Assembly (NCBI GenBank): GCA_942491955.1
Contig: CALOCV010000052.1
Span: 1-9,172 of the forward strand
Length of the DNA: 9,172 nucleotides
From: CALOCV01 sp942491955
GTDB lineage: Bacteria; Chlamydiota; Chlamydiia; Chlamydiales; CALOCV01
Direction of reading: 5' to 3'
Shown here: positions 1-4,603 of the stretch, piece after piece
Numbering within the stretch: position 1 is the first letter of the stretch
How the letters are laid out: the number at the start of each line of letters is the position of its first letter
Made by a program: the position numbers and the translations under genes
The notes under the pieces: model-generated
Seen by the model: only the letters and a program-made list of their open reading frames with translations
Database searches by the model: none
Told to the model about the DNA's origin: nothing

Positions 1-709
1 GTTGTTGCTATCTAGAATTTTTTTTCCATGCAGGTGCGAAGAGGAGCCAGGGCTGTTCCAATTTTAATCACCCACTGGGAAAGGAGTTGACGACTGATTC
101 CGACACCTTCTCGAGCCAATCGTTCGCTAATGCGGTAAAGGGGGAGGTGATCGGCAAATTTATCGTTGAGGATTTTAGCTAAAAGGCTCTCATCAACACG
201 GCATCGGGGGATAATAGCTGAAGGAAGTTCTTCGCATAACACACCTTCTCCTTGAGGAAGACCGTATTTGGGACGAAGGATTCATTGAAATAACTTTTTG
301 GCTTATAGGCAAGTTTTGTAGAGACTTCCTCCCCGATTTTCACAAGAGGCTTTCCCGTTTCGGAAGAAATTTTTTGCTTTTCAGGGATGTCGATGATTTT
401 TTCTTCTACAGGCAAACCATCGGGAATGACGATGGCATCTTTTCCCTCTTTTTTTAAAATTTTCCGAGTGTAAGCAGCAATAGGAGTGGTCTTTTCGACT
501 TCTTGGGTGTTTTGCGTGCACAATTTCTCAAGCTCTTCGGAAAGATAGAGTTGTTTTTCATTACTCGGTTCGACGTAGCGCTCTGATTTTTTTCCAAAAA
601 CTTGCTTTTTTAGCCAAGCAAGCTGCTCTTCGAGTTCAACGACTTTTTTCTTATAAAAATTTCGTTCGTTTTCTAGCTGGTTTACGTAGTCTTTTTCCAT
701 CGTTTCCAT
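1..709 (-). pseudogene. tnpC: IS66 TnpC-type transposase, frameshifted and cut by the window edge
   Basis: This is the 5' part of the large DDE transposase of IS66. The N-terminus (about residues 1-50) is a coiled-coil-like segment ending in a LAWLKKQVFGKKSER motif. It is followed by the GKPLVKIGEEVSTKLAYKP segment that normally carries a cysteine zinc finger; here serines and a threonine stand where cysteines are expected. The reading frame then breaks near 283. The next frame gives ILRPKYGLPQGEGVLCEELP and then DHLPLYRISERLAREGVGIS, both typical of the family. It breaks again at an A8 run (18-25): as read it stops in CMEKKF, but one extra A would continue as KKILDSNN. I chose ATG 709; ATG 700 is also possible. 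The catalytic DDE region is off the window. Two breaks point to a pseudogene, unless the A8 run is a slippage site or a sequencing error. Confidence 0.82.
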
Positions 710-768
710 GCTCACATTATAACAAAAAATCGTCATACAAAAAATCACAAAAAAAAAAAAAAACACCC

Positions 769-1101
769 TCACAATATCGTGTGGCGGCAATGTAATTTCT
801 TTGGAGTCACACCCTCTAACAAGAGGATAAATTCTCTTCGGTTGATTGGATCAGAAGTTTTTGTCCTACTCGGGAAACTTCCCTTTTCCAACCGTTTGTA
901 CCAAATAACAAGGCCATCTCCATCCCAATACAAAACCTTAATGCGATTCCCTCTTCGATTTAAAAAAGCAAAGAGCGCCCCCGAAGTTACTCTATCTGGA
1001 AAGAGCTGCTCGACCATCGCACAAAGACCGTCAAACCCTTTCCGCATATCGACGGCTGTTTTTGCGAGGAAAATCCGAGCCTGTCCAGGAATACTTAACA
1101 T
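769..1101 (-). CDS. tnpB: IS66 accessory protein TnpB (Orf2)
   Basis: This gene encodes 110 residues, close to the 110-120 usual for IS66 TnpB. It is an accessory protein needed for transposition in studied IS66 elements, with no established enzymatic activity. The family signatures are visible: an N-terminal IFLAKTAVDMRKGFDGL segment, a central GALFAFLNRRGNRIKVLYWD segment, and the diagnostic LVIWYKRLEKGSF motif. I chose ATG 1101 over the longer upstream start at 1128 because a GGAGG sits 7 nt before it. The start overlaps the end of tnpA by 7 nt (ATGTTAA), implying translational coupling. The gene appears intact. A 15-nt T run (minus strand) follows the stop before tnpC begins about 60 nt downstream. 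Confidence 0.9.
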   Translation of the reverse strand: MLSIPGQARIFLAKTAVDMRKGFDGLCAMVEQLFPDRVTSGALFAFLNRRGNRIKVLYWDGDGLVIWYKRLEKGSFPSRTKTSDPINRREFILLLEGVTPKKLHCRHTIL

Positions 1102-1412
1102 GTCACCCTCCTCATCGTTTTCAGACATCGAAGCAGAGTCTGCTCATCAAAATTTTTCTCCAAAGAGAGTTTGATTCCTTCGTATTCAACACATAGACCA
1201 CTCTCTACAGAGGAAGAATTATCCAATTCGACAAAAGAATCTCGGGTTAACGCGATCGCATTGTTTTTCTTAAGACGGCAACGCCAGTAGATAAATTGAG
1301 AATAAACGATTCGATGATTGCGGCACCAGGCAGCAGCGCTCAAACCACTCTCTGTACAAGCATCAATGCGTTTTTGCCATATAGAAGAGTTTTCTGATTG
1401 AAATTGAGACAT
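1095..1412 (-). CDS. tnpA: IS66 TnpA, small helix-turn-helix protein (Orf1)
   Basis: This gene encodes 105 residues and is the first gene of the IS66 operon. The recognisable family motif lies at about residues 12-48: IWQKRIDACTESGLSAAAWC, followed by HRIVYSQFIYWRCRL. It is a predicted helix-turn-helix of the Tnp_1/IS66 OrfA type, so a DNA-binding role in transposition is likely. The remaining half is poorly conserved in the family. A GGAGG 4 nt before the ATG supports this start. The gene lies 80 nt inside the element end and its stop overlaps the tnpB start. No disruption is seen. Confidence 0.88.
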   Translation of the reverse strand: MSQFQSENSSIWQKRIDACTESGLSAAAWCRNHRIVYSQFIYWRCRLKKNNAIALTRDSFVELDNSSSVESGLCVEYEGIKLSLEKNFDEQTLLRCLKTMRRVTC

Positions 1413-1473
1413 AAAACCTCCGAATTTTGTTTTAAGGAGGTAAGGATATCACGATATTTCTGCGGGAAAAGAT

Positions 1474-1492
1474 GGGTTCGCTTGACGCTTAC
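1474..1492 (-). repeat. Terminal inverted repeat of the IS66 element (tnpA end)
   Basis: Reading the minus strand from 1492 gives GTAAGCGTCAAGCGAACCC. The GTAAGCG start is characteristic of IS66-family ends, and its position just upstream of tnpA is right. The partner end is outside the window, so the exact length of the repeat cannot be set. Confidence 0.7.
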
Positions 1493-1537
1493 CTTGAAAG
1501 CTATTTTTTTGTTTAAAGTGTACGCTTTATCCGATTT

Positions 1538-1585
1538 TCAGGATCGTAAAGCTAAAATATTCTGGACAACGTCTCGATCTAACAT
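1538..1585 (-). pseudogene. 5' stub of an istA-like transposase gene
   Basis: This is a 15-codon frame, MLDRDVVQNILALRS, followed by TGA. It has a strong AGGAG 6 nt before the ATG and lies about 210 bp inside the element end marked by the 20-bp repeats. The short hydrophobic helix with arginines resembles the beginning of an IstA-type helix-turn-helix, but 15 residues are too few for a firm match. The sequence after the stop (1493-1537) shows no continuing frame that I can recognise. It is most likely the broken start of the transposase gene, though a leader peptide cannot be excluded. Confidence 0.35.
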
Positions 1586-1685
1586 TTGTTTCTCCTGAAG
1601 GTTGCATTTTTCTTCAGGCGGGATTTTATCAGTTCTCATCACAATCAATATCTCCTATTTTGAGGAGGAAGTTTTCGGTTCGCTA

Positions 1686-1795
1686 GGGGGTCACTTTTAG
1701 TGTCGCCGAGAGCGTTTTTTGGGTTGCCTTGGCGGGTTCTTTTTGGGGGTCACTTTTAGTGTCGTCAGGGGGTCACTTTAGCATGTCGCTTGACA
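1686..1795 (-). repeat. Three short terminal repeats of the IS21-like end
   Basis: GGGGGTCACTTTTAGTGTCG occurs twice without change (1686-1705, 1745-1764). A third, altered copy at 1768-1788 continues into the terminus CTTGACA (1789-1795). The offsets are 59 and 23 bp. In IS21-family elements such repeats are transposase binding sites. Confidence 0.7.
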
Positions 1796-1808
1796 GAAAT
1801 TAGCTTTA

Positions 1809-2065
1809 ATGTGGAGTGCGGAGGCCTTGCCCTTGTAATTCCACACATCTCTCCTAGGTAACTTTGTTGAGAAGTGCTTTAATGTGGAGTGCGGAGGCCT
1901 TGGCCTCCGCTGTGATAGATGCCGGCCCTGCCGGCATCATATAACGCCGGCAGGGCCGGCGTTTGAAAAGCGATAGCAGGGCCATCGCACTCCACATTGC
2001 AACCCATTTAGGTGCTTCAGGGAAGATGTGTGGAATTACAAGGGCAGGGCCTTCGCACTCCACAT
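1809..2065. repeat. Nested palindromic repeat block (MITE-like or REP-like)
   Basis: The outer arms are 1809-1850 and 2024-2065, 42 nt each, matching as an inverted repeat at 40 of 42 positions. Inside lies a perfect 13-nt inverted repeat, AATGTGGAGTGCG (1881-1893) with its complement at 1986-1998. It shares its sequence with the start of the outer arm. Between the inner arms are four hairpins of one design: GCGGAGGCCTTGGCCTCCGC (1891-1910, perfect), a 9+3+9 hairpin at 1918-1938, a perfect 9+3+9 hairpin at 1943-1963, and an 8+3+8 hairpin at 1970-1988 with one mismatch. The loops are TT, CCT or AGG. No transposase is encoded. The block is distinctly GC-rich compared with its AT-rich surroundings. 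It may be a non-autonomous mobile repeat, possibly one copy inserted in another. I do not recognise a named family. Confidence 0.8.
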
Positions 2066-2241
2066 GATACATGAAAATTCGCACATCGCGTGGATTAATT
2101 CCAAAAAATCTGGCTGGAGGGGTAGGAATGTAGGCTTCCCCGAATCTTCTCAAATTAATAAGTGATTAACCACTTTAATCAGAATGAATTTTCATTTGTA
2201 AATTCCCCAAAAGAAAAATTCTGACCATTATGTGTTTATTA
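2066..2241. other. Intergenic stretch without a supported gene
   Basis: This sequence lies between the palindromic block and the first ssrA-end repeat. It holds a small hairpin around AAGTGATTAACCACTT (2159-2174). A minus-strand frame with an alternative TTG start at 2153 runs leftwards into the palindromes. It has no ribosome binding site that I can see, and most of it is translated repeat, so I do not call it a gene. Confidence 0.4.
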
Positions 2242-2277
2242 AAACAAAAAAGCCCGTCAAAAATGACAGGCTTTTGT
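2241..2277. terminator. Bidirectional rho-independent terminator, displaced copy
   Basis: The stem AGCCCGTCA (2251-2259) pairs with TGACAGGCT (2264-2272) around an AAAA loop and is flanked by A and T runs, so it can act on both strands. On the minus strand it is followed by a run of T. It differs from the copy at 3691-3712 at two stem positions, yet pairing is kept in both through G-C and G-U pairs. Confidence 0.7.
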
Positions 2278-2306
2278 AATGTTTAGTAACGTTGGAGGTG
2301 GAGAGA
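2242..2306 (-). repeat. Displaced copy of the ssrA 3' end plus terminator (putative att site)
   Basis: This 65-nt stretch matches 3681-3746 in direct orientation with three substitutions and one single-base length change. Read on the minus strand it contains the last 14 nt of the tmRNA gene (2293-2306), the spacer, and the terminator hairpin. The rest of the tmRNA is absent: to the right of 2306 the match ends abruptly. A truncated duplicate of an RNA gene's 3' end a short distance downstream is the usual signature of site-specific integration into ssrA. The intervening 1.4 kb is then the inserted DNA. Confidence 0.75.
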
Positions 2307-2311
2307 CAAGT

Positions 2312-2437
2312 TCAGAACTTTTGATTGGGAATCGATAGCCTTTCCAGTACCTCTTCTGGTTTGTTGAGTTTAAATTTGTATACACTATATTCCTGAATAG
2401 TGTATGTAAATCTTGTAATATACACTGGATCATACAT
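2312..2437 (-). CDS. Possible small protein of 41 residues, unknown function
   Basis: This is a short open frame divergent from fic. It begins at ATG 2437, directly after an in-frame TAG, and ends with TGA next to the displaced ssrA end. The first half alternates polar and aromatic or branched residues (VYITRFTYTI, then YSVYKFKL), as in a beta-strand pair. The second half reads NKPEEVLERLSIPNQKF, which looks like a normal helix. The residue mix is protein-like, but I see no clear ribosome binding site, and part of the pattern comes from the TATACACT repeats in the DNA. It could be a small partner of Fic, the tail of a decayed gene, or chance. I do not recognise a family. Confidence 0.25.
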   Translation of the reverse strand: MYDPVYITRFTYTIQEYSVYKFKLNKPEEVLERLSIPNQKF

Positions 2438-2526
2438 CTAAAAATGCAGGCCTAAAATTCCTAATATCAAAAATTTACAACAAAGATAGGATTTGTGTAC
2501 ACTTCAAATTAAATTGGGTGTATACT
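2378..2526 (+). promoter_or_regulatory. Cluster of TATACACT repeats and putative fic promoter
   Basis: A 9-bp perfect inverted repeat, ATACACTAT (2380-2388) and ATAGTGTAT (2397-2405), is spaced by 8 nt. Further copies of the same word follow: ATATACACT (2418-2426), GTGTACACT (2495-2503) and, inverted, GGTGTATAC (2517-2525). The last overlaps TATACT (2521-2526), the best -10 candidate upstream of fic; no good -35 is visible. This arrangement is what an operator array for a dimeric regulator looks like. The Fic protein itself has a C-terminal winged helix, so autoregulation is a reasonable guess. Confidence 0.5.
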
Positions 2527-2572
2527 AATGCGATAGCATACATCAGAGTGAATGCAAAGTGAGGGAGTCTCA

Positions 2573-3682
2573 ATGTGCAATCCGTTTAAACCCGATAAGC
2601 TTCCAATTTCAAACATTGATTGGGCCAGCCTAACCAGATTAATCGGGGAAGCAAATGCAGCTTTAGCCCGTTATGATGGATTACTGCATGGAATGGTTAA
2701 TCCTGAGATACTCTTATCTCCTCTTACATTGAATGAAGCAGTGTTGTCTTCTCGTATTGAAGGGACAAATGCCACAAATTCGGAAGTGCTCGAATTCGAT
2801 GCAGGTTCTGAATTTGACCCTGAAAAGACAAATGACATTCAGGAAATTAAAAATTATAGAAAAGCTTTGTTAGCAGCTGAAGGTGCTTTGGAGCAAGGGC
2901 GCCCGATTTCTCTCAGTTTAATAAAGTCTCTTCATCAAATACTTATGCAAGGGGTGAGGGGAAAAGATAAAAAACCAGGAGAGTTTCGTACCGAACAAAA
3001 TTGGATTGGACCAAAAAACTGTAAGATAGAACAAGCGTCATTTGTTCCTCCTTCTCCTTTAACAATTCGTGACCATTTGGAGGATTGGATTTCGTATATT
3101 AGCTTAAGCGAAGAAGTCTTAAGTCAGCTTGCTGTAGTGCATGCTCAATTTGAAATCATTCATCCATTTATGGATGGTAATGGACGTATTGGTCGAATTC
3201 TTATTCCTCTTTTTTTATACCAGAAAAAAATGTTGCATAGACCAATATTCTTTCTGAGTGAGTATTTAGAAGAAAGAAGAGAGGGGTATTGTGATGCCCT
3301 GGGGAGAATTTCTGCAAAGAGAGACTGGTTAGGTTGGTTAAGTTTTTTTCTGGAAGCTGTACGTGCACAAGCCATCAGAAATACGAACAAGGCAAAAGAT
3401 ATTCTCAACTTATATGAGAAACTCAAAATAGGGTTTCAAAAAGAAACAAAATCGCAGTTTGCTCAATCTGCATTGGATGCATTTTTTCAAAAACCTATTA
3501 TGAACACAAAAATGTTCATGGAGTTAACAGGAATTACAAACAGAACTACTTTAGGGAAAATTTTATCTCAACTTGAGAGTGCAGGATTTATAAAACTACT
3601 CAGGGAAGCATCAGGAAGAAAGTCAGCAGTGTATGTTCTTCCTGAATTGCTCAACATTACTGAAGGAAAAAACATTTTCTAA
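2573..3682 (+). CDS. fic: Fic-domain AMP-transferase (class II) with C-terminal winged helix
   Basis: The enzyme has 369 residues, the size of stand-alone class II Fic proteins. Fic enzymes transfer AMP (less often other groups) from nucleotides to hydroxyl side chains of target proteins. Domains in order: a Fic N-terminal region with the inhibitory helix motif SSRIEG at 59-64 (pattern S/TxxxEG; the Glu blocks productive ATP binding), then the Fic core with the complete active motif HPFMDGNGRIGR at 197-208 (catalytic His197, phosphate-binding Gly/Asn/Arg). A winged-helix-like tail follows at about 298-360. Because inhibition is built in, no separate antitoxin is needed. I chose ATG 2573 rather than ATG 2552 because GAGGGAG lies 6 nt before it and the residues in between look non-coding. 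All key residues are present, so it should be active. The target is unknown; it could be a host or a bacterial protein. The gene sits alone between duplicated ssrA ends, suggesting horizontal arrival. Confidence 0.92.
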   Translation: MCNPFKPDKLPISNIDWASLTRLIGEANAALARYDGLLHGMVNPEILLSPLTLNEAVLSSRIEGTNATNSEVLEFDAGSEFDPEKTNDIQEIKNYRKALLAAEGALEQGRPISLSLIKSLHQILMQGVRGKDKKPGEFRTEQNWIGPKNCKIEQASFVPPSPLTIRDHLEDWISYISLSEEVLSQLAVVHAQFEIIHPFMDGNGRIGRILIPLFLYQKKMLHRPIFFLSEYLEERREGYCDALGRISAKRDWLGWLSFFLEAVRAQAIRNTNKAKDILNLYEKLKIGFQKETKSQFAQSALDAFFQKPIMNTKMFMELTGITNRTTLGKILSQLESAGFIKLLREASGRKSAVYVLPELLNITEGKNIF

Positions 3683-3746
3683 ACAAAAAAAGCCCGTCAA
3701 AAATGACGAGCTTTTGTAATGTTTGGTAACGTTGGAGGTGGAGAGA
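3681..3746 (-). repeat. ssrA-proximal copy of the direct repeat (putative att site)
   Basis: This 66-nt stretch matches 2242-2306. It includes the final 14 nt of the functional ssrA (3733-3746) and the terminator. The match ends inside the T-arm of the tRNA-like domain, a frequent crossover region for integrases that use tRNA and tmRNA genes. Confidence 0.75.
3685..3717. terminator. Bidirectional terminator shared by fic and ssrA
   Basis: The stem AGCCCGTCA (3691-3699) pairs with TGACGAGCT (3704-3712) around AAAA. A and T runs outside extend the stem to about 12 bp and supply a T tract on both strands. It lies 2 nt after the fic stop codon and about 20 nt after the ssrA 3' end, so these two convergent genes share it. 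Confidence 0.8.
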
Positions 3747-4189
3747 ATCGAACTCTCGTCCTAAGCAAATTCCAAATAAATGCCTACATGCTTAGTGTCT
3801 TGAATTTACGCATCAACCTTAGTGCAAGACACGCCATTCTGGGCTGATGGGCTTCATTTGATCTCGAATAAGGGTCCTAGAGGCAACGGATTCCTTATCC
3901 ACACCAAGTGGATGACGACGGGGTAGAAGCCCTTGGTCCAGCTTCCATCCGTCGGGGTAGGATAGCGGTTAAGCTATTCTACCACAGTAGCAAAAGGTGC
4001 TTAAGCAGCACAAGCTGTGGTCGCACAAAGATCGAAATCATTGGCGTTGACAGTATTAATGCTGAAATCACCTTTTACAATACGGCTATTTTTGCCAGTT
4101 ATCATTTTTATCGGCTTTTTAAGAGGCCGGCCGATAAACCTCTGCATGCCATCTATTCTTCCTTTCCCAGTCGAAACCAGTACACCCCC
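3733..4189 (-). ncRNA. ssrA: Transfer-messenger RNA (tmRNA)
   Basis: This gene makes the tmRNA that, with SmpB, rescues stalled ribosomes and tags the unfinished protein for proteolysis. The 5' end GGGGGTG (4189 down to 4183) pairs with CACCTCC at 3740 down to 3734 to form the acceptor stem, with one G-U pair. It is followed by the conserved ACTGGTTTCGACTGGG. The T-arm GAGAG-TTCGATT-CTCTC and the adjoining CTAAGCATGTAG/GCTTAG helix are present near the 3' end. After the discriminator A the genome reads ACG, so CCA must be added after transcription. At 457 nt it is long compared with 363 nt in E. coli, partly because the tag frame has 31 codons. It has its own promoter and shares a terminator with fic. 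The last 14 nt are duplicated at 2293-2306. Confidence 0.96.
4001..4096 (-). other. tmRNA tag-peptide reading frame
   Basis: The frame ends in GCT GCT TAA (stop 4001-4003), so the tag ends in the protease signal Ala-Ala, preceded by DFDLCATTAC. Reading upstream without a stop, the likely resume codon is GGC at 4096-4094, giving a start of GKNSRIVKGD and a total of 31 residues. The six bases before it are ATAACT, with the U and A at -5 and -4 that SmpB-dependent resumption uses. It also sits at the expected distance after the first pseudoknot. A later start at GCC (ANDFDL...) would look more like common tags, but the upstream bases fit less well. Confidence 0.7.
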
Positions 4190-4206
4190 GAGAACAGTCT
4201 GTCTTT

Positions 4207-4232
4207 ATTATAGCAAAGTTTTCTTTTGCAGA
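4207..4232 (-). promoter_or_regulatory. ssrA promoter with extended -10
   Basis: The minus strand reads TGCTATAAT, a perfect -10 (4207-4212) with the TGn extension. It lies 17 nt before the mature tmRNA 5' end, leaving a short leader for RNase P to remove. The -35 region (TTTTCT, about 4230-4235) is poor, as is common with extended -10 promoters. The promoter lies within 65 nt of the rpsJ stop codon, with no clear terminator between them. Confidence 0.7.
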
Positions 4233-4242
4233 AAAGAGGACC

Positions 4243-4596
4243 TTACGCCTTGATTTTGATATCGACACCGGCTGGAAGGGTTAGAGTGCGGAGTGCTTCG
4301 ATTGTTTTTGCGGAGGGGTTCATGATATCGATCAGGCGTTTATGCGTTCGAATTTCGAACTGTTCGCGTGATTTACGATTCACATGAGGGGATCGAAGGA
4401 CTGTATAGATTTCTCTTCTCGTTGGCAGAAGGATCGGTCCGACGACAGCGGCACCTGAACGTTGTGCTGTATCGACAATATCTGCGATTGAGCGATCGAG
4501 AATTTTTTGATCATATCCCTTAAGTCGAATCCGTATTTTGGATTTTGACGGTTTTGTTGTGGGGATTTGCTTTTCTGTAGTTTTTGCTTTCGCCAT
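4243..4596 (-). CDS. rpsJ: 30S ribosomal protein S10
   Basis: This is ribosomal protein S10 of the small-subunit head, which also acts as NusE in transcription antitermination. Family signatures are KIRIRLKGYD near residues 20-30, a long loop ending in SPHVNRKSREQFEIRTHKR, and a C-terminal LPAGVDIKIK. The protein has 117 residues against about 102-105 for most S10 proteins. The extra length is a Lys/Thr-rich N-terminal extension (MAKAKTTEKQIPTTKPSK). The start is supported by position only: it lies 7 nt after the fusA stop, with the SD-like TAAGG overlapping the fusA end. The fusA-rpsJ junction without tuf is the arrangement known in Chlamydiae. ssrA follows downstream with its own promoter. 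Confidence 0.97.
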   Translation of the reverse strand: MAKAKTTEKQIPTTKPSKSKIRIRLKGYDQKILDRSIADIVDTAQRSGAAVVGPILLPTRREIYTVLRSPHVNRKSREQFEIRTHKRLIDIMNPSAKTIEALRTLTLPAGVDIKIKA

Positions 4597-4603
4597 AGCG
4601 GGA

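Larger units (their letters stand above)
1..1492 (-). mobile_element. IS66-family insertion sequence, partial (tnpA-proximal end)
   Basis: The three-gene layout typical of IS66 is visible on the minus strand: tnpA (1095-1412), tnpB (769-1101) and the start of tnpC (709 down to the left edge). The tnpA-side end is marked by GTAAGCGTCAAGCGAACCC (1492 down to 1474). IS66-family ends characteristically begin with GTAA, so I place the element boundary at 1492/1493. The opposite end lies outside the window, so the terminal inverted repeat match cannot be confirmed here. IS66 elements usually make an 8-bp target duplication; the flank outside the end is CTTGAAAG (1493-1500), which should recur beyond the other end if the element is whole. 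The tnpC frameshifts suggest this copy no longer moves on its own. Confidence 0.88.
1538..1795 (-). mobile_element. Remnant of an IS21-like element end
   Basis: Three copies of a roughly 20-bp repeat (GGGGGTCACTTTTAGTGTCG) lie at 1686-1705, 1745-1764 and, diverged, at 1768-1788. The outermost copy runs to a terminus that reads TGTCAAGCGACATGC on the minus strand from 1795. Multiple short repeats inside an end that begins with TG is the known architecture of IS21-family ends. Downstream on the minus strand is a short istA-like start with a good ribosome binding site. The rest of istA and all of istB are missing: beyond about 1538 the frame is lost, and at 1492 the IS66 element begins. I infer that the IS66 insertion and decay destroyed an IS21-like copy. 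The family assignment rests on end structure and position, not on a transposase match. Confidence 0.55.
2242..3746. mobile_element. Candidate islet integrated at the 3' end of ssrA, carrying fic
   Basis: The islet is bounded by direct repeats containing 14 nt of the ssrA 3' end and its terminator (2242-2306, 3681-3746). The content is about 1.4 kb with one clear gene (fic) and a possible small ORF. ssrA is a well-known integration site for tyrosine-recombinase islands, but no integrase is present here. The islet would therefore be a decayed remnant, a passenger that used an integrase elsewhere, or the product of recombination between two ssrA ends. The stop codon of fic falls exactly at the start of the right-hand repeat. 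Confidence 0.55.

Noticed and set aside
779..1174. Plus-strand 131-codon frame opposite tnpB
   Set aside because: It is antisense to a clearly recognisable TnpB with conserved motifs.
1686..1788. Three 20-bp repeats as a CRISPR array
   Set aside because: The spacings are unequal (59 and 23 bp), the repeats are short, no cas genes are present, and the terminus fits an insertion-sequence end.
1854..2153. 99-codon minus-strand frame across the palindromic block
   Set aside because: It begins with TTG, has no visible ribosome binding site, and most of it is the translation of the inverted repeats. The first 30 residues look protein-like, but not enough to call a gene.
2552..2572. Longer start for fic at ATG 2552
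   Set aside because: No ribosome binding site lies before it, while GAGGGAG lies at the right distance before ATG 2573.
3730..3765. tRNA-like 3' half that could be taken as a tRNA gene
   Set aside because: It belongs to the tmRNA: the matching acceptor strand is about 430 nt away and the tag frame lies between.
4004..4045. Tag start at GCC giving ANDFDLCATTACAA
   Set aside because: It looks like common tags, but the bases before it lack the U-A at -5/-4 and it lies too far from the first pseudoknot. It is kept as an alternative only.
4218..4232. Small CTTTT/AAAAG hairpin after rpsJ as a terminator
   Set aside because: It has only five A-T/G-C pairs and no T run, and it overlaps the ssrA promoter region.
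3908..4253. Plus-strand frames of 78-101 codons across ssrA
   Set aside because: They lie antisense to conserved tmRNA segments and show no family resemblance.
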